From Prochlorococcus sp. AG-402-C22 (GTDB lineage Bacteria; Cyanobacteriota; Cyanobacteriia; PCC-6307; Cyanobiaceae), in contig QCHO01000012.1 in the NCBI GenBank assembly GCA_003279535.1, positions 1-34,275 of the forward strand: a stretch of DNA of 34,275 nt, written 5' to 3'. The position numbers and the translations under genes were made by a program. Positions 11,442-21,050 of the stretch are shown piece after piece. Position 1 is the first letter of the stretch. Each line of letters begins with the position of its first letter. Under the pieces are notes generated by a model. That model did not search any database. It saw nothing but the letters and a program-made list of their open reading frames with translations, and had not been told where the DNA came from.

Positions 11442-12632
11442 TTATGCATTTGGAGATGGCCAAATGTCTCTTACCATAGTTAATAGAACTTGCGCCTCAT
11501 CATATCTTTCAGAATGCGTTTTACCATTTAATAAAAATGTAATGTGAGCCATCTTTCTTCCCAGAATTTCTCGAGATTTGCCATAACAATGAATATTAGA
11601 ACCATCAATATCAGATAACATTTTAACTCGTGTTTCCATTGAAATTGGGAAATTCTTTTTTAATCCCAGTAGATTTATCATAATTGCCCCTTCACAGTTC
11701 ATTTCAATTTCAGGTGGCATTATCCCAGAAGAAATACAAACATATTGATCAAACTGACTTGAAGTACAAGCTTCAATAGAGAAATGAGCTGAGTTATGTG
11801 TTCTTGGAGCTATTTCATTAATTAAAAGACCATTATCTCCATAGAAGAATTCAACAGCTAAAACTCCAACGTAATTAAGTTCATTAACTATTGAAGAGAA
11901 AATATTTATTGCAAATAAGTTCAAATCATATTCAGTTGTTCCAGGTGCAAGAACCCAATCACAAACCTGGTTTGATTGGAATGTCTCAACGATTGGAAAG
12001 AATCTTATCTTACCGGTTCTATCTCTCGAACCAACAAGAGCCAATTCTTTTTCATACTCTATCCATTCTTCTATTAACCACTCATCAGAATTATTCTCTG
12101 TTAAAAAATAATCTAAATCTTCTTTTGTCTTTATTTTTTTGTTCCCTTTACCGTCATATCCACCTTTATTTGATTTTGCCATTAGAGGGAAATTCCAATT
12201 ATTGATTTCCTCATCTGAGAGATTTTTAAAATCTTCAATACTTATCCATTTTGGACAGGGAATGTTCATTTTATCTATTAATTTTTTTTGAGAAAACCTA
12301 TCAACTAAGGGCTTAATTGCATTAAGGCTTGGAACAAAAATATCGTTATTGTCAATTAAATTTAATTTATCAATTTTTATCCACTCATTTTCAAAAATTA
12401 TTTTTTCACACTCATTAATTAATGACTTATTACCTCTTATCTTTAAAGGGTCAGCTTCTATGACATGATCTGCTTTTAAACCAGCAGGATCATCACAAGA
12501 TTTTGTTTGAACACATACTTCTAAATCTCTTTTTTTTGCTGCCTCGGTTAACATCAAAGCCAGTTGACCACCTCCAATTATTCCTAGGGAATAATTTTTC
12601 TTAATACCTTTTATATTTTTTTTAAAACTCAT
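11442..12632 (-). CDS. purK: N5-carboxyaminoimidazole ribonucleotide synthase (PurK)
   Basis: This 396-residue ATP-grasp enzyme makes N5-CAIR from AIR, bicarbonate and ATP in purine synthesis. The N-terminal Rossmann-like domain opens with LGIIGGGQLALMLTEAAKK (residues 16-34). The ATP-grasp part includes FPLMAKSNKGGYDGKGNKKI (about 145-165), EEWIEYEKELALVGSRD and LLINEIAPRTHNSAHFSIEA (about 267-286), the metal-binding Glu/Asn region. The C-terminal part HCYGKSREILGRKMAHITF is diagnostic of PurK. The length is normal. The gene is divergent from aroB, and 6S RNA follows directly on the same strand, as in other cyanobacteria. Confidence 0.95.
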   Translation of the reverse strand: MSFKKNIKGIKKNYSLGIIGGGQLALMLTEAAKKRDLEVCVQTKSCDDPAGLKADHVIEADPLKIRGNKSLINECEKIIFENEWIKIDKLNLIDNNDIFVPSLNAIKPLVDRFSQKKLIDKMNIPCPKWISIEDFKNLSDEEINNWNFPLMAKSNKGGYDGKGNKKIKTKEDLDYFLTENNSDEWLIEEWIEYEKELALVGSRDRTGKIRFFPIVETFQSNQVCDWVLAPGTTEYDLNLFAINIFSSIVNELNYVGVLAVEFFYGDNGLLINEIAPRTHNSAHFSIEACTSSQFDQYVCISSGIMPPEIEMNCEGAIMINLLGLKKNFPISMETRVKMLSDIDGSNIHCYGKSREILGRKMAHITFLLNGKTHSERYDEAQVLLTMVRDIWPSPNA

Positions 12633-12757
12633 AGCATGATTTTATTACCATTTCTAATTCTTAACAACTGAATTTTTAAGTATCTAGAGCTTAGATTTTG
12701 CTAATATATAAAGTACTTAATACCAAATATTTATAAATTTTTACTAGGTAATCAATT
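12633..12757. promoter_or_regulatory. Divergent promoter region purK / aroB
   Basis: These 125 bases separate the start codons of purK (leftward) and aroB (rightward). TATATAAAG at about 12703-12711 is a candidate -10 region for aroB. No operator is evident. Confidence 0.35.
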
Positions 12758-13849
12758 GTGAATAAGAGAAAAATATTAGTCCCATTAGGTGATAAGTCAT
12801 ACGAAGTAACTCTAGAAGCAGGGATACTGAATAATATCAGCGAGGAACTTTTAAAAATTGGAATAACAAAGAATAGAAAAATACTTGTGATTTCAAATGA
12901 AGAAATATCAAATTTATATGGAGAAAAATTCTTAAATAATTTAAAAGTTAATAAATTTCAGGCCCAAATATTCCTTATCAAGGCTGGAGAATCATATAAA
13001 AACTTGTCAACCTTAAGTGAAATATATGATGTTGCATTTGAATTTGGTTTAGATAGAAATTCAATAATTATTGCCCTTGGAGGAGGAATTGTTGGAGATG
13101 TAAGTGGTTTTGCAGCTGCTACTTGGCTAAGAGGAATTGAATATATTCAGATTCCAACAACATTATTATCGATGGTTGATTCATCTGTGGGAGGAAAAAC
13201 AGGAGTAAATCATCCAAAAGGCAAAAATTTAATTGGAGCTTTCAATCAACCTAAAGCAGTTTTCATTGATCCAGAAACTTTAAAGAGTTTGCCCAAAAGA
13301 GAATTTAGTGCAGGCATGGCAGAAGTAATAAAATACGGAGTCATTAGAGATAAAGAACTTTTCGAATACTTAGAAATTGAAAAGAACAAGAATGAACTTA
13401 TAAATCTCAATAATGAATATCTAATTAAAATAATTAATAGTTCAATTAAAACAAAGTCTCATGTAGTTTCTCAAGACGAACATGAAAATGGTATTAGAGC
13501 AATATTGAATTATGGGCATTCTTTTGGTCACGTTATTGAAAATTTATGCGGATATGGCAAATTTCTACATGGTGAGGCGATATCAATTGGGATGAATATT
13601 GCGGGTAAAATAGCAATTGAGAAAGGGTTATGGTCTATAGAAGAATTAGAGAGACAGCAAAATCTTTTGGAGAGTTACGATCTTCCTACCGAGATCCCCA
13701 AAATAAATAAAGAGGACGTTATGAAAATACTTATGGGCGACAAAAAAGTTCGTGATGGAAAAATGAGATTCATTTTACCGAAAGAAATCGGTGATGTTGA
13801 TATATATGATGACGTAGAGGATTCATTATTTTTAAAGTTTTTTTCTTAA
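12758..13849 (+). CDS. aroB: 3-dehydroquinate synthase (AroB)
   Basis: This is a 363-residue NAD-dependent, metal-dependent enzyme that cyclises DAHP to 3-dehydroquinate, step two of the shikimate pathway. The signatures are clear: [16 protein letters not shown] (about residues 87-102), [20 protein letters not shown] (about 108-127), [20 protein letters not shown] (about 132-151), the metal ligands in [11 protein letters not shown] (about 252-262), and HGEAISIGM (about 271-279). The start is GTG at 12758, preceded by weak purine-rich sequence. The length is normal. The 3' end overlaps the convergent methyltransferase gene by 4 bp. Confidence 0.96.
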   Translation: MNKRKILVPLGDKSYEVTLEAGILNNISEELLKIGITKNRKILVISNEEISNLYGEKFLNNLKVNKFQAQIFLIKAGESYKNLSTLSEIYDVAFEFGLDRNSIIIALGGGIVGDVSGFAAATWLRGIEYIQIPTTLLSMVDSSVGGKTGVNHPKGKNLIGAFNQPKAVFIDPETLKSLPKREFSAGMAEVIKYGVIRDKELFEYLEIEKNKNELINLNNEYLIKIINSSIKTKSHVVSQDEHENGIRAILNYGHSFGHVIENLCGYGKFLHGEAISIGMNIAGKIAIEKGLWSIEELERQQNLLESYDLPTEIPKINKEDVMKILMGDKKVRDGKMRFILPKEIGDVDIYDDVEDSLFLKFFS

Positions 13850-15036
13850 CGAAAGCAGCTTGAATTTATATTCTTTTTCTTCTCCTTGAACTTATTAAAA
13901 ACAAACCACTTAAAATCACCAAGACAAACAGGATCAACCAGTCTCAGTAATGTCTCTCTTCTTAAAAGAGCATTTGATAAATCCTCCTTAAATTCTTTCT
14001 GAATTCCATAAAGTCTCTCTGCTAATCCAAGCGCCAACAAAGCCTCTCCTTGTTTAGTTATCCCAACAGTATTAAATCCAACATTCTCAGCATCATTAAT
14101 TAAAGTTTCTACGCACAAATGAGATGTTAAATCGCAATTTCCAGGAGAATCTAGGACATTAGGAATCATTTTTTGATTTTTATAAGTAACCATCGTCCCA
14201 TCAGAATTCCTAGAGGTATAGTATTTTTCAGCTTCTTTAGCGTAATCAATTATCAATAAGATACCATTATTGATTTTCCCATATAGAGCTTTTAACCATT
14301 CTGAATTATCTACATGCCATTCTGTCGTCCATCCTTCAAGAGCATCTTTAGGTGGAATAGTTATTCCCAATTCACTTTTAGCAAGTTCGATACTTTTTTC
14401 TAATTCACTTGTAATTGGCATTTCATCAAGAAATAATCTGTAGGATTTTTTGTCTATAGATACTGCTTGTCGAAATAATTTTTCTTTTGAAAAAGTGATT
14501 CTCTCTACCGGCAAAGCATCTAAAACCTCATTTGCTATAACTATTCCATTGATATTATTTTCCTCTACTTCTTCCAAACCTTTCCATAAAATATCAATAC
14601 CTAAGCTTAATAAATCCTCCAATTTATTTTTTTGTTTTTCTACCATCCCTTTATTAGGTTCAATGATTATAAAAGAAACTCCTTTCAAAAAATTCTTGCT
14701 GCTTCCTAATAAATATTTAATTAATCCACTCATAAAGCTTCCATCTCCAGCTCCAAATTCAATTACAGCTAATTTCTGATTAGATAAAAAAACACTTTTG
14801 AACTGAAACAACCAATCTTCTATTTGTCTACCAACCAAAAAAGCAAAATCATCTGATAATGAGGATGATGTAACAAAATCGCCTCCAACGCCTAACTTAG
14901 CTTTACCACTGCCATAGTAACCATTGACAGGATCATTTAAAACAAAATTCATATAGTCATAAAAACTTATAGTCCCACCCATTTGAATTATTTTTTTTAC
15001 CAACCAATCTGGATTATTCGCGGGTAGGCTATTCAT
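13846..15036 (-). CDS. SAM-dependent methyltransferase, MidA/NDUFAF7 family
   Basis: This 396-residue protein belongs to the DUF185/MidA family, whose mitochondrial member NDUFAF7 methylates an arginine of a complex I subunit. The N-terminal signature is [20 protein letters not shown] (residues 19-38), then [20 protein letters not shown]. The SAM site is [15 protein letters not shown] (about 91-105), then [16 protein letters not shown] and [15 protein letters not shown] role in assembling the photosynthetic NDH-1 complex is an attractive inference but unproven. It overlaps the end of aroB by 4 bp tail to tail, and is divergent from the TPM-domain gene with 31 bp between. Confidence 0.85.
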   Translation of the reverse strand: MNSLPANNPDWLVKKIIQMGGTISFYDYMNFVLNDPVNGYYGSGKAKLGVGGDFVTSSSLSDDFAFLVGRQIEDWLFQFKSVFLSNQKLAVIEFGAGDGSFMSGLIKYLLGSSKNFLKGVSFIIIEPNKGMVEKQKNKLEDLLSLGIDILWKGLEEVEENNINGIVIANEVLDALPVERITFSKEKLFRQAVSIDKKSYRLFLDEMPITSELEKSIELAKSELGITIPPKDALEGWTTEWHVDNSEWLKALYGKINNGILLIIDYAKEAEKYYTSRNSDGTMVTYKNQKMIPNVLDSPGNCDLTSHLCVETLINDAENVGFNTVGITKQGEALLALGLAERLYGIQKEFKEDLSNALLRRETLLRLVDPVCLGDFKWFVFNKFKEKKKNINSSCFR

Positions 15037-15067
15037 CGGCGAAAATATAAAGAGACAAAACTTATTT

Positions 15068-15865
15068 ATGCCTTCAAAGATTAACTATTTATTGGGAATA
15101 TTTCTATCTATATTAGTTTTAATTTCACATAAACCTGTTTTCGCTATAAATAATCCAAATCTCTTACCAGAAGAAAAAACACCAGTAATTGATTTAGCTA
15201 AAACATTAAGCCCTAATCAGAAAAAATCTTTAGAGGATAAGCTCAACAATCTAGAAATTGAAAGTGGATGGAAAATTAAATATTTATCTCAGTTTGAGAG
15301 TTCTCCTGGTAGCGCAATAAAAGACTATTGGGATTTAGATGAAACAAGTTTATTAATCGTTGCAGATCCTAGAGGAGGTAATTTGCTGAACTTTAACGTA
15401 GGAGAAGCTTATTTTAATTTTATGCCAAGATTATTTTGGGTTGAACTTCAAACAAGATTTGGTAATCAATATTATGTGAAAGATCACGGTGAGGATGGTG
15501 CAGTATTAGATGCAATTAATTCAGTAAAGATTTGCCTTGAAAGAGGTGGGTGTCAAGTTGTCCCTGGCCTACCCAAAGAGCAATATATATGGACCTTATG
15601 TACTTCTATTCTTGGAGGTCTAGTAGCAGGTTTCGCATCTGCTCCAAGAAAAGAAGGTCAATTGATATCAATTGGATTTTTAGCTCTTCTTTCTCCTTTA
15701 TGGGGAATGTTATTTGGAATTTTTGGTTTGGCACCGATAATATCTAGAACAAATGATTTATTACCTTTATTTAAAAATGGTTTAGCTTTTACAGCCGCAG
15801 GTATTGCGGGTTATATCTTATCTCAAACATTGTTTGCAAGATATGAAAAGCCCAAAAAATCTTAA
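15068..15865 (+). CDS. psb32: TPM-domain protein, Psb32-like
   Basis: This 265-residue protein has a signal-type N-terminus (about residues 1-26, LLGIFLSILVLISHKPVFA). It is followed by a TPM (TLP18.3/Psb32/MOLO-1) domain (about 36-165: PVIDLAKTLSPNQKKSLEDK, LNNLEIESGWKIKYLS, DYWDLDETSLLIVADPRGG, GDLV-like strands, GAVLDAINSVKICLERGG). Two or three membrane helices follow (about 175-260). Psb32 and its plant relative TLP18.3 protect photosystem II and help its repair cycle in high light, with the domain in the thylakoid lumen. The membrane tail is longer than in the shortest members. The gene is monocistronic as far as can be seen. Confidence 0.75.
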   Translation: MPSKINYLLGIFLSILVLISHKPVFAINNPNLLPEEKTPVIDLAKTLSPNQKKSLEDKLNNLEIESGWKIKYLSQFESSPGSAIKDYWDLDETSLLIVADPRGGNLLNFNVGEAYFNFMPRLFWVELQTRFGNQYYVKDHGEDGAVLDAINSVKICLERGGCQVVPGLPKEQYIWTLCTSILGGLVAGFASAPRKEGQLISIGFLALLSPLWGMLFGIFGLAPIISRTNDLLPLFKNGLAFTAAGIAGYILSQTLFARYEKPKKS

Positions 15866-15888
15866 AATATGATCAAAAATATCTAATC

Positions 15889-16722
15889 CTAAAAATATTT
15901 ATCTTCTTCACAAATTTTACCGGAGTCTGAATACCATCGATGAGAAACATTTATTAATTCATTTTTTTCAAACTCAACCCATGAAAAGTTAATTAATAAT
16001 TTCCCATCCTCATCAGTTTTATATCTTGGCACTACCGCAGTGTTGAAATAAATTGTTCCTTTACTATCAATTTTAAACATCTCTCTTAAACCAAGATTTC
16101 TTTTAAGCCGATTGTGCATATGACCAAAAATTACAAGTTCAACTTTTCTTTTCTTTTGTATTTGAGAAATAGCCACAGACAAATCTCTATCTCCCCAATC
16201 TAAAGAGGGTAATTTCCAGTCTTTCCCACAAATGCTTTTAGGTTCTGAGCCTAAACCAGAAGGGCCAGCATGAGACATAATAATTAAAGGGATATCATCA
16301 ATAGTCTCCTCTGAACATTTGATAATTTTATTTATTGAATCTTGTTCGGTAATAGGTCCATAAACGCCTTTAACTTCTTTTGAAAGAAAATAACCGCCTC
16401 CAGAACTACATGGTCTTGCAGAAAGTAAATTTATTTGATTATTAAAAACTTTTAAATCCCATGCACAATATTTCTCTCCAAGTACACGAATCTGCTTTGA
16501 GAGAATTTCACCTGTAGAATCCTTCCCTCTATCATGATTTCCTAAAATCACAAAAGTAGGAATTTTGATCTCATTGATTTTTTTTATTATTTTGACACTC
16601 CCATCAGAAATATCACCAACAAATAAAACAATATTTGGTTTAATAATCGATAAAACTTTCAAGTCTAATTCAGACCATTGACCATGACAGTCACCAACAA
16701 TAGCAATTTTTAAATTTGTCAG
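15889..16722 (-). CDS. Metallophosphoesterase (TIGR04168-like), apparent CTG start
   Basis: This is a calcineurin-like phosphoesterase of about 277 residues. The first canonical start in frame is TTG at 16662, but it would delete the essential first metal motif, which is encoded just upstream: LKIAIVGDCHGQW (GDxH). The frame stays open to CTG at 16722 (CTG ACA AAT TTA) and ATT at 16725, with a stop further up. A CTG or ATT start therefore looks necessary. Other motifs are FVGDISDG, ILGNHDRG (GNHD), MSHAGPSGLG and FGHMHNRL (GHxH). The family is typical of cyanobacteria and plastids, with unknown substrate. It is divergent from nadA over about 50-100 bp. Confidence 0.8.
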   Translation of the reverse strand: MTNLKIAIVGDCHGQWSELDLKVLSIIKPNIVLFVGDISDGSVKIIKKINEIKIPTFVILGNHDRGKDSTGEILSKQIRVLGEKYCAWDLKVFNNQINLLSARPCSSGGGYFLSKEVKGVYGPITEQDSINKIIKCSEETIDDIPLIIMSHAGPSGLGSEPKSICGKDWKLPSLDWGDRDLSVAISQIQKKRKVELVIFGHMHNRLKRNLGLREMFKIDSKGTIYFNTAVVPRYKTDEDGKLLINFSWVEFEKNELINVSHRWYSDSGKICEEDKYF

Positions 16723-16825
16723 AATTTTTTCTGTTTAAAGGCATATAATCTATTTAGAGATATTCTAAATCCTGACCAGTATAACTTCTACTGCAAAACA
16801 GAAATCCGTTCAAAACGAAGAGGAT

Positions 16826-17740
16826 TTGATTTCTGAAATAAAGGAGCGTTGCAAAAAAGCTAATGCTATTATTCTTGCGCACTATTATCAAGCGCCAGAA
16901 ATTCAAGAAATTGCAGATTTTATTGGCGATTCATTAGATCTATCGAGAAAAGCTGCAAATAATGATGCAGACATAATAATTTTTTGCGGTGTACACTTTA
17001 TGGCCGAAACTGCAAAAATACTTAGCCCAAATAAAACAGTCCTATTACCAGATATTGATGCAGGATGTTCATTAGCAGATGATTGTCCCTCAGATAAGTT
17101 TAAAAAATTTAGGGAAGAAAATCCAGATCACTATGTCGTAAGTTATATAAATTGTACTGCAGAAGTAAAAGCGCAAAGTGATTTAATTTGTACAAGCAGT
17201 AATGCAGTCTCATTAGTTAAAAAGATACCTGAAGATAAAAAGATAATATTTGCACCGGATCAGAACCTTGGGAGATGGGTACAGAAGAATTCAGGGAGAG
17301 ATCTTAAATTATGGCCCGGCAGCTGCATTGTTCATGAATCATTTAGTGAAGAAGCACTACTAAAATTAAAATATCAAAATCCAGGATCAAAAGTCATTGC
17401 TCATCCTGAATGTAGTCAAAATTTATTAATCCTCTCAGACTTTATTGGATCAACAAGTAAACTGCTTGATTTCGTAAGTAAAGATCAATCTACAACATAT
17501 ATGGTATTAACTGAACCTGGAATAATCCATCAAATGAAGAAGAAAGAACCTAATAAAATCTTCATTGAAGTTCCAGATATAAATGGTTGCAAATGTAACG
17601 AGTGTCCATATATGAAATTAAATACTTTAGAAAAAATTCTAGATTGTTTGAAAAATAATTCCCCGTCTATCGAACTTGACCCAGAAATAATAAGAAGAGC
17701 CTATGTGCCAATAAAGAGAATGCTGGATATGAGTAATTAA
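16826..17740 (+). CDS. nadA: Quinolinate synthase (NadA)
   Basis: This enzyme condenses iminoaspartate with dihydroxyacetone phosphate to quinolinate for NAD synthesis, using a 4Fe-4S cluster. Motifs in order: AIILAHYYQAPEIQ (residues 14-27), FIGDSLDLSRKA, FCGVHFMAETAKILSP, DAGCSLADDCP (first cluster Cys), TSSNAVSLV, PDQNLGRWVQK, WPGSCIVHE (second Cys), HPECSQ, GSTSKLLDF, and NGCKCNECPYMKLNTLEKI (third Cys). The end RAYVPIKRMLDMS is typical. TTG at 16826 gives 304 residues. The frame remains open upstream to a CTG at 16772 (CTG ACC AGT ATA), which would add 18 residues, and no ATG exists in between. It overlaps the convergent protease gene by 4 bp. Confidence 0.95.
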   Translation: MISEIKERCKKANAIILAHYYQAPEIQEIADFIGDSLDLSRKAANNDADIIIFCGVHFMAETAKILSPNKTVLLPDIDAGCSLADDCPSDKFKKFREENPDHYVVSYINCTAEVKAQSDLICTSSNAVSLVKKIPEDKKIIFAPDQNLGRWVQKNSGRDLKLWPGSCIVHESFSEEALLKLKYQNPGSKVIAHPECSQNLLILSDFIGSTSKLLDFVSKDQSTTYMVLTEPGIIHQMKKKEPNKIFIEVPDINGCKCNECPYMKLNTLEKILDCLKNNSPSIELDPEIIRRAYVPIKRMLDMSN

Positions 17741-19056
17741 TTTAATGAAAATACTTTATCTTTCTTATTAATTTTTAGGAATGCATTAAGGTTTGTAGTT
17801 TTAGGCTTAAATTCACTTATCTGATTCTTTCTATTAATTATATTTATTAGCTCTTTTTCACCAGCTTTATATTGTTTATCTCTTCTAGTTCCAATCTCTC
17901 TTTGGAGAATAGGGTTGATATTCATTTTCACTTCTATGTCAGGAATAATTCCAGATTTGTTTATATCTGTGCCGTTCGGAGTTAAATACTTAGCGACTGT
18001 AACAGTTAACCCTGAACCATCAACTAATGTTCTCATTGATTGAACTAGACCTTTACCAAACGTTTTCTTTCCAACTAATTTTCCTCTTTTGTTATCTTTT
18101 ATTGCACCAGAAACTATTTCACTTGCACTAGCAGAACCCTCGTTAACTAGGACAACTAAGGGCTTTTTTGTTAGAGCTTGACCGTTTCCTCTTTTTGTTT
18201 CTTTTAAACCACCTTTACTGACTGTACTTACTATTACTCCTTTGTTAATGAAGTGCCTTGAGATATCAATGCTTGATTCTAATAAACCTCCTGGATTACT
18301 TCTCAAGTCAAGAACATATCCTGCAACTTTTCTTGTTTCTAAATCTTTAATAGCATCTTTAGTCTCTTTTGATGCATTTGCATTAAATTGTTTAATTCTC
18401 ACATAGCCAATTAATAAACCGTTTTTGGTTTGATTGACTTTACTTGATACAGATTTTATTTCAATCTTTTCTCTTGATAAAATCTTAAAAAAGGATTTAG
18501 AACCTCTAAGAATTTCAAGCTTAACTTTAGTACCTCTTTGTCCTCTTATTAATTTCACGGCATCCTCTATATTCATGCCTTCAGTAGAAATATCATCTAT
18601 AGACAATATTTTATCTTTAGCTTTAATTCCAGCATCAAATGCAGGGGTGCCCTCTATGGGAGAAATAATTATTAAATCATCAGATTCTTTATCTTTAACA
18701 ATTTGGATACCAACTCCAGTTAATTCACCAGAGGTATCAATTCTCATTTGATTAAATTCCTTAGGTTCTAAAAATCTTGTATAAGAATCATCTAAATTAG
18801 AAAGCATATTTCTAATCGCATCATATGCTTCATTGCTGTCTGAATATGTTTTTGATAAAACCTCTTTTCTTAGATTAATCCAATTAGACTTTTGAAATTT
18901 ACCGCTTGAATCAAGAAAATCTCTATATACAATTTGCCAAACATGATCAATTACTTCTTTATAACTATTATTTAAAACTGTTGCTTCTGCAAAATTATTT
19001 AAAAATAGTCCAGAAAAGGTTGTCGCAAAAACAATTATAAATTTTTTTTTAAGCAA
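17737..19056 (-). CDS. C-terminal processing protease, S41 family
   Basis: This 439-residue secreted serine protease starts at TTG 19056 and has a signal peptide (residues 1-25, KKKFIIVFATTFSGLFLNNF). The PDZ domain lies at about residues 105-195 (GELTGVGIQI, SPIEGTPAFDAGIKAKDKIL, GQRGTKVKLEILRG), then the tail-protease domain with LDLRSNPGGLL. The catalytic dyad is Ser310 in GSASASE and Lys335 in TFGKG, the normal 25-residue spacing. In cyanobacteria CtpA removes the C-terminal extension of photosystem II protein D1 in the lumen, and paralogues CtpB/CtpC process others. Which paralogue this is cannot be told from sequence alone. It lies between nadA and ispG. Confidence 0.9.
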   Translation of the reverse strand: MLKKKFIIVFATTFSGLFLNNFAEATVLNNSYKEVIDHVWQIVYRDFLDSSGKFQKSNWINLRKEVLSKTYSDSNEAYDAIRNMLSNLDDSYTRFLEPKEFNQMRIDTSGELTGVGIQIVKDKESDDLIIISPIEGTPAFDAGIKAKDKILSIDDISTEGMNIEDAVKLIRGQRGTKVKLEILRGSKSFFKILSREKIEIKSVSSKVNQTKNGLLIGYVRIKQFNANASKETKDAIKDLETRKVAGYVLDLRSNPGGLLESSIDISRHFINKGVIVSTVSKGGLKETKRGNGQALTKKPLVVLVNEGSASASEIVSGAIKDNKRGKLVGKKTFGKGLVQSMRTLVDGSGLTVTVAKYLTPNGTDINKSGIIPDIEVKMNINPILQREIGTRRDKQYKAGEKELINIINRKNQISEFKPKTTNLNAFLKINKKDKVFSLN

Positions 19057-19132
19057 TTTTCTTATCTTAAAAGAATCCGATTTTTTTATTATAAAAAGAA
19101 TTTATTTATAATTTCAAAAATTTGACAAATCC

Positions 19133-20350
19133 TTAAGGATCAATCCACTTCCCATCATCCTTGATAAGTTGGATTAAAGCATTAACCCCCTCATCTTCAG
19201 GTACTCTTTTTATCTCTTCTTTCCTTCTATATAAGGCAATAGTTCCTTTGCCTTTACCAACATAACCATAATCAGCGTCTGCCATTTCTCCTGGCCCATT
19301 AACAATACATCCCATTATTGCTATATCTAGACCCGTCAAATGTGAAGTGGCGTTCCTAACTTTATCTACAACTTCTTCTAGATTGAAAAGTGTTCTCCCA
19401 CAACTAGGGCAACTGATGTATTCAACCATTGTTTTTCTTAATCCTAAAGATTGCAAAATTGAATAGCAAACTGGTATTTCCTTCTCTGGGGCTTCTGTTA
19501 AAGAAACCCTGATGGTATCTCCTAATCCCTCTGCTAAAAGCGTCCCAATTCCAGCAGTACTTTTAATCCTTCCATAATCACCATCTCCAGCTTCAGTCAC
19601 TCCTAAATGTAAAGGATAGTTATATCCTTCTGAGTCAAGCCTATCTGCGATCATTCTGTAAGCTGCCATCATGACCGGGGCCCTGGATGCTTTCATAGAA
19701 ATAATTATGTTATGAAAATCAAGCTCATCACAAATTTTGACGAACTCCATCGCAGATTCTGTCATTCCCAATGGAGTATCTCCATAAGTAAAAAGCATTC
19801 TTTCAGATAGAGAACCATGATTAACTCCAATCCTTAGAGCTTTATTTTCAGCCTTTAAAACTTCTACCAAAGGGGTAAATCTTTTAAGTATTGTTTGTTT
19901 AATAGTTTCAAATTCCTCATCTGTATATTCAGTTCTTGTAGGTTCTGATTTTTCAAATACAAACAATCCAGGATTAATTCTCACTTTATCAACATGTTTT
20001 GCAACCTCCATTGCAATTTTCATACCATTATGGTGAACATCAGCTACCAAGGGAGTGTTGATATTATTTTCTAATAATTTTGCTTTTATATCTCCTACTG
20101 CTTTTGCATGTGCTAAGGAAGGAACAGTTAATCTTACTATTTCACAACCAACATCATGAAGTCTTTTGATAGCCAAGTAAGCATTTTCGACATCCATAGT
20201 ATCTTCATTTATCATGGATTGAACTCTTACTGGATAATCACTTCCAATAGCTATATCACCAACCATTACTGTTCTAGTTATCCTCCTCTCAATATGAGTT
20301 GAATATCTTTTGGAGAGACTATTAACCTCTTTTGATTGAGTTAATGACAT
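19133..20350 (-). CDS. ispG: 4-hydroxy-3-methylbut-2-enyl diphosphate synthase (IspG/GcpE)
   Basis: This 405-residue 4Fe-4S enzyme carries out the penultimate step of the MEP isoprenoid pathway, converting MEcPP to HMBPP, with ferredoxin as likely donor in cyanobacteria. The N-terminal TIM barrel shows [55 protein letters not shown] and [12 protein letters not shown]. The C-terminal cluster ligands are CPSCGRT and [20 protein letters not shown]. The length is the cyanobacterial type without the plant insertion. It sits between the uracil glycosylase gene (upstream, 34 bp) and the protease gene. Confidence 0.97.
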   Translation of the reverse strand: MSLTQSKEVNSLSKRYSTHIERRITRTVMVGDIAIGSDYPVRVQSMINEDTMDVENAYLAIKRLHDVGCEIVRLTVPSLAHAKAVGDIKAKLLENNINTPLVADVHHNGMKIAMEVAKHVDKVRINPGLFVFEKSEPTRTEYTDEEFETIKQTILKRFTPLVEVLKAENKALRIGVNHGSLSERMLFTYGDTPLGMTESAMEFVKICDELDFHNIIISMKASRAPVMMAAYRMIADRLDSEGYNYPLHLGVTEAGDGDYGRIKSTAGIGTLLAEGLGDTIRVSLTEAPEKEIPVCYSILQSLGLRKTMVEYISCPSCGRTLFNLEEVVDKVRNATSHLTGLDIAIMGCIVNGPGEMADADYGYVGKGKGTIALYRRKEEIKRVPEDEGVNALIQLIKDDGKWIDP

Positions 20351-20384
20351 TAAAATTCTTGATATTCAAAAAGGATTCACTAAA

Positions 20385-20888
20385 TTATAAGGCATATAGT
20401 TTACCGCTTACATTCTCTAGGTCTTTTAGGGTTAAATGATAAGGTTTATTAATTTCTTTTGAAGGAAATCTCAACAGATAAGATGGATGAAAAATTACCA
20501 TAATTTCTCTCCCATCTTTTTTAATCCATTGACCTCTCAAATTACTTATGGGATCCTTAAAATCTAAAATAGTTCTCATGGCAGTCGAACCAGTAAGTAA
20601 TATAATTTTTGGATCAACTAGCTTTATTTGCTGCAACAACCATGGTTTATGAATATTAATTTCTCTGGTCGTGGGTTTTCTATTATTTGGTGGACGACAT
20701 TTAATTACATTACAAAAATAAACATCTTCCTTATAGTCAATCCCCGCCTTTATCAATAATTCGTTTAATAATTTACCAGATTTACCTACGTAAGGTTTTC
20801 CTTCTAAATCTTCTTTAGCTCCAGGCGCTTCACCAATTATTAACAAATCTGCAAAAACACTCCCTCTTCCAATAACTAACCTTTTCAC
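20385..20888 (-). CDS. Uracil-DNA glycosylase, family 4-like, missing most Fe-S ligands
   Basis: This 167-residue protein removes or should remove uracil from DNA in base-excision repair. Motifs: GEAPGAKEDLEGKPYVGKSG (residues 19-38, the catalytic-water/uracil motif), YFCNVIKCRPPNNRKP, and HPSYLLR near 133-139. Family-4 enzymes normally have four cysteines that hold a 4Fe-4S cluster: a CxxC near the N-terminus, one in IVKCRPP and one about 16 residues later. Here the protein begins at GTG 20888 with KRLVIGRGSVFADLL, so the N-terminal CxxC is absent, and an in-frame stop precludes a longer start. The fourth ligand is replaced (NIHKPW). Only the KCRPP cysteine remains. Confidence 0.85.
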   Translation of the reverse strand: MKRLVIGRGSVFADLLIIGEAPGAKEDLEGKPYVGKSGKLLNELLIKAGIDYKEDVYFCNVIKCRPPNNRKPTTREINIHKPWLLQQIKLVDPKIILLTGSTAMRTILDFKDPISNLRGQWIKKDGREIMVIFHPSYLLRFPSKEINKPYHLTLKDLENVSGKLYAL

Positions 20889-21050
20889 CGAAAATAAAAC
20901 TTTAAATATTTTTTATCTTAAGAACTCAAAACATGAAAATAAAATAGATTAAGAAAATGAACTAAATTAAACCATTCTGTGATACTTTTAATTATTCTTA
21001 ATTAATGCATTTGTCATTATTAAAAGTCATATTTGAAAAGCTATAAATCA

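Noticed and set aside
11285-11479. 64-codon plus-strand open frame
   Set aside because: It lies inside the 6S RNA candidate and the end of purK, on the opposite strand. The open frame is explained by RNA sequence.
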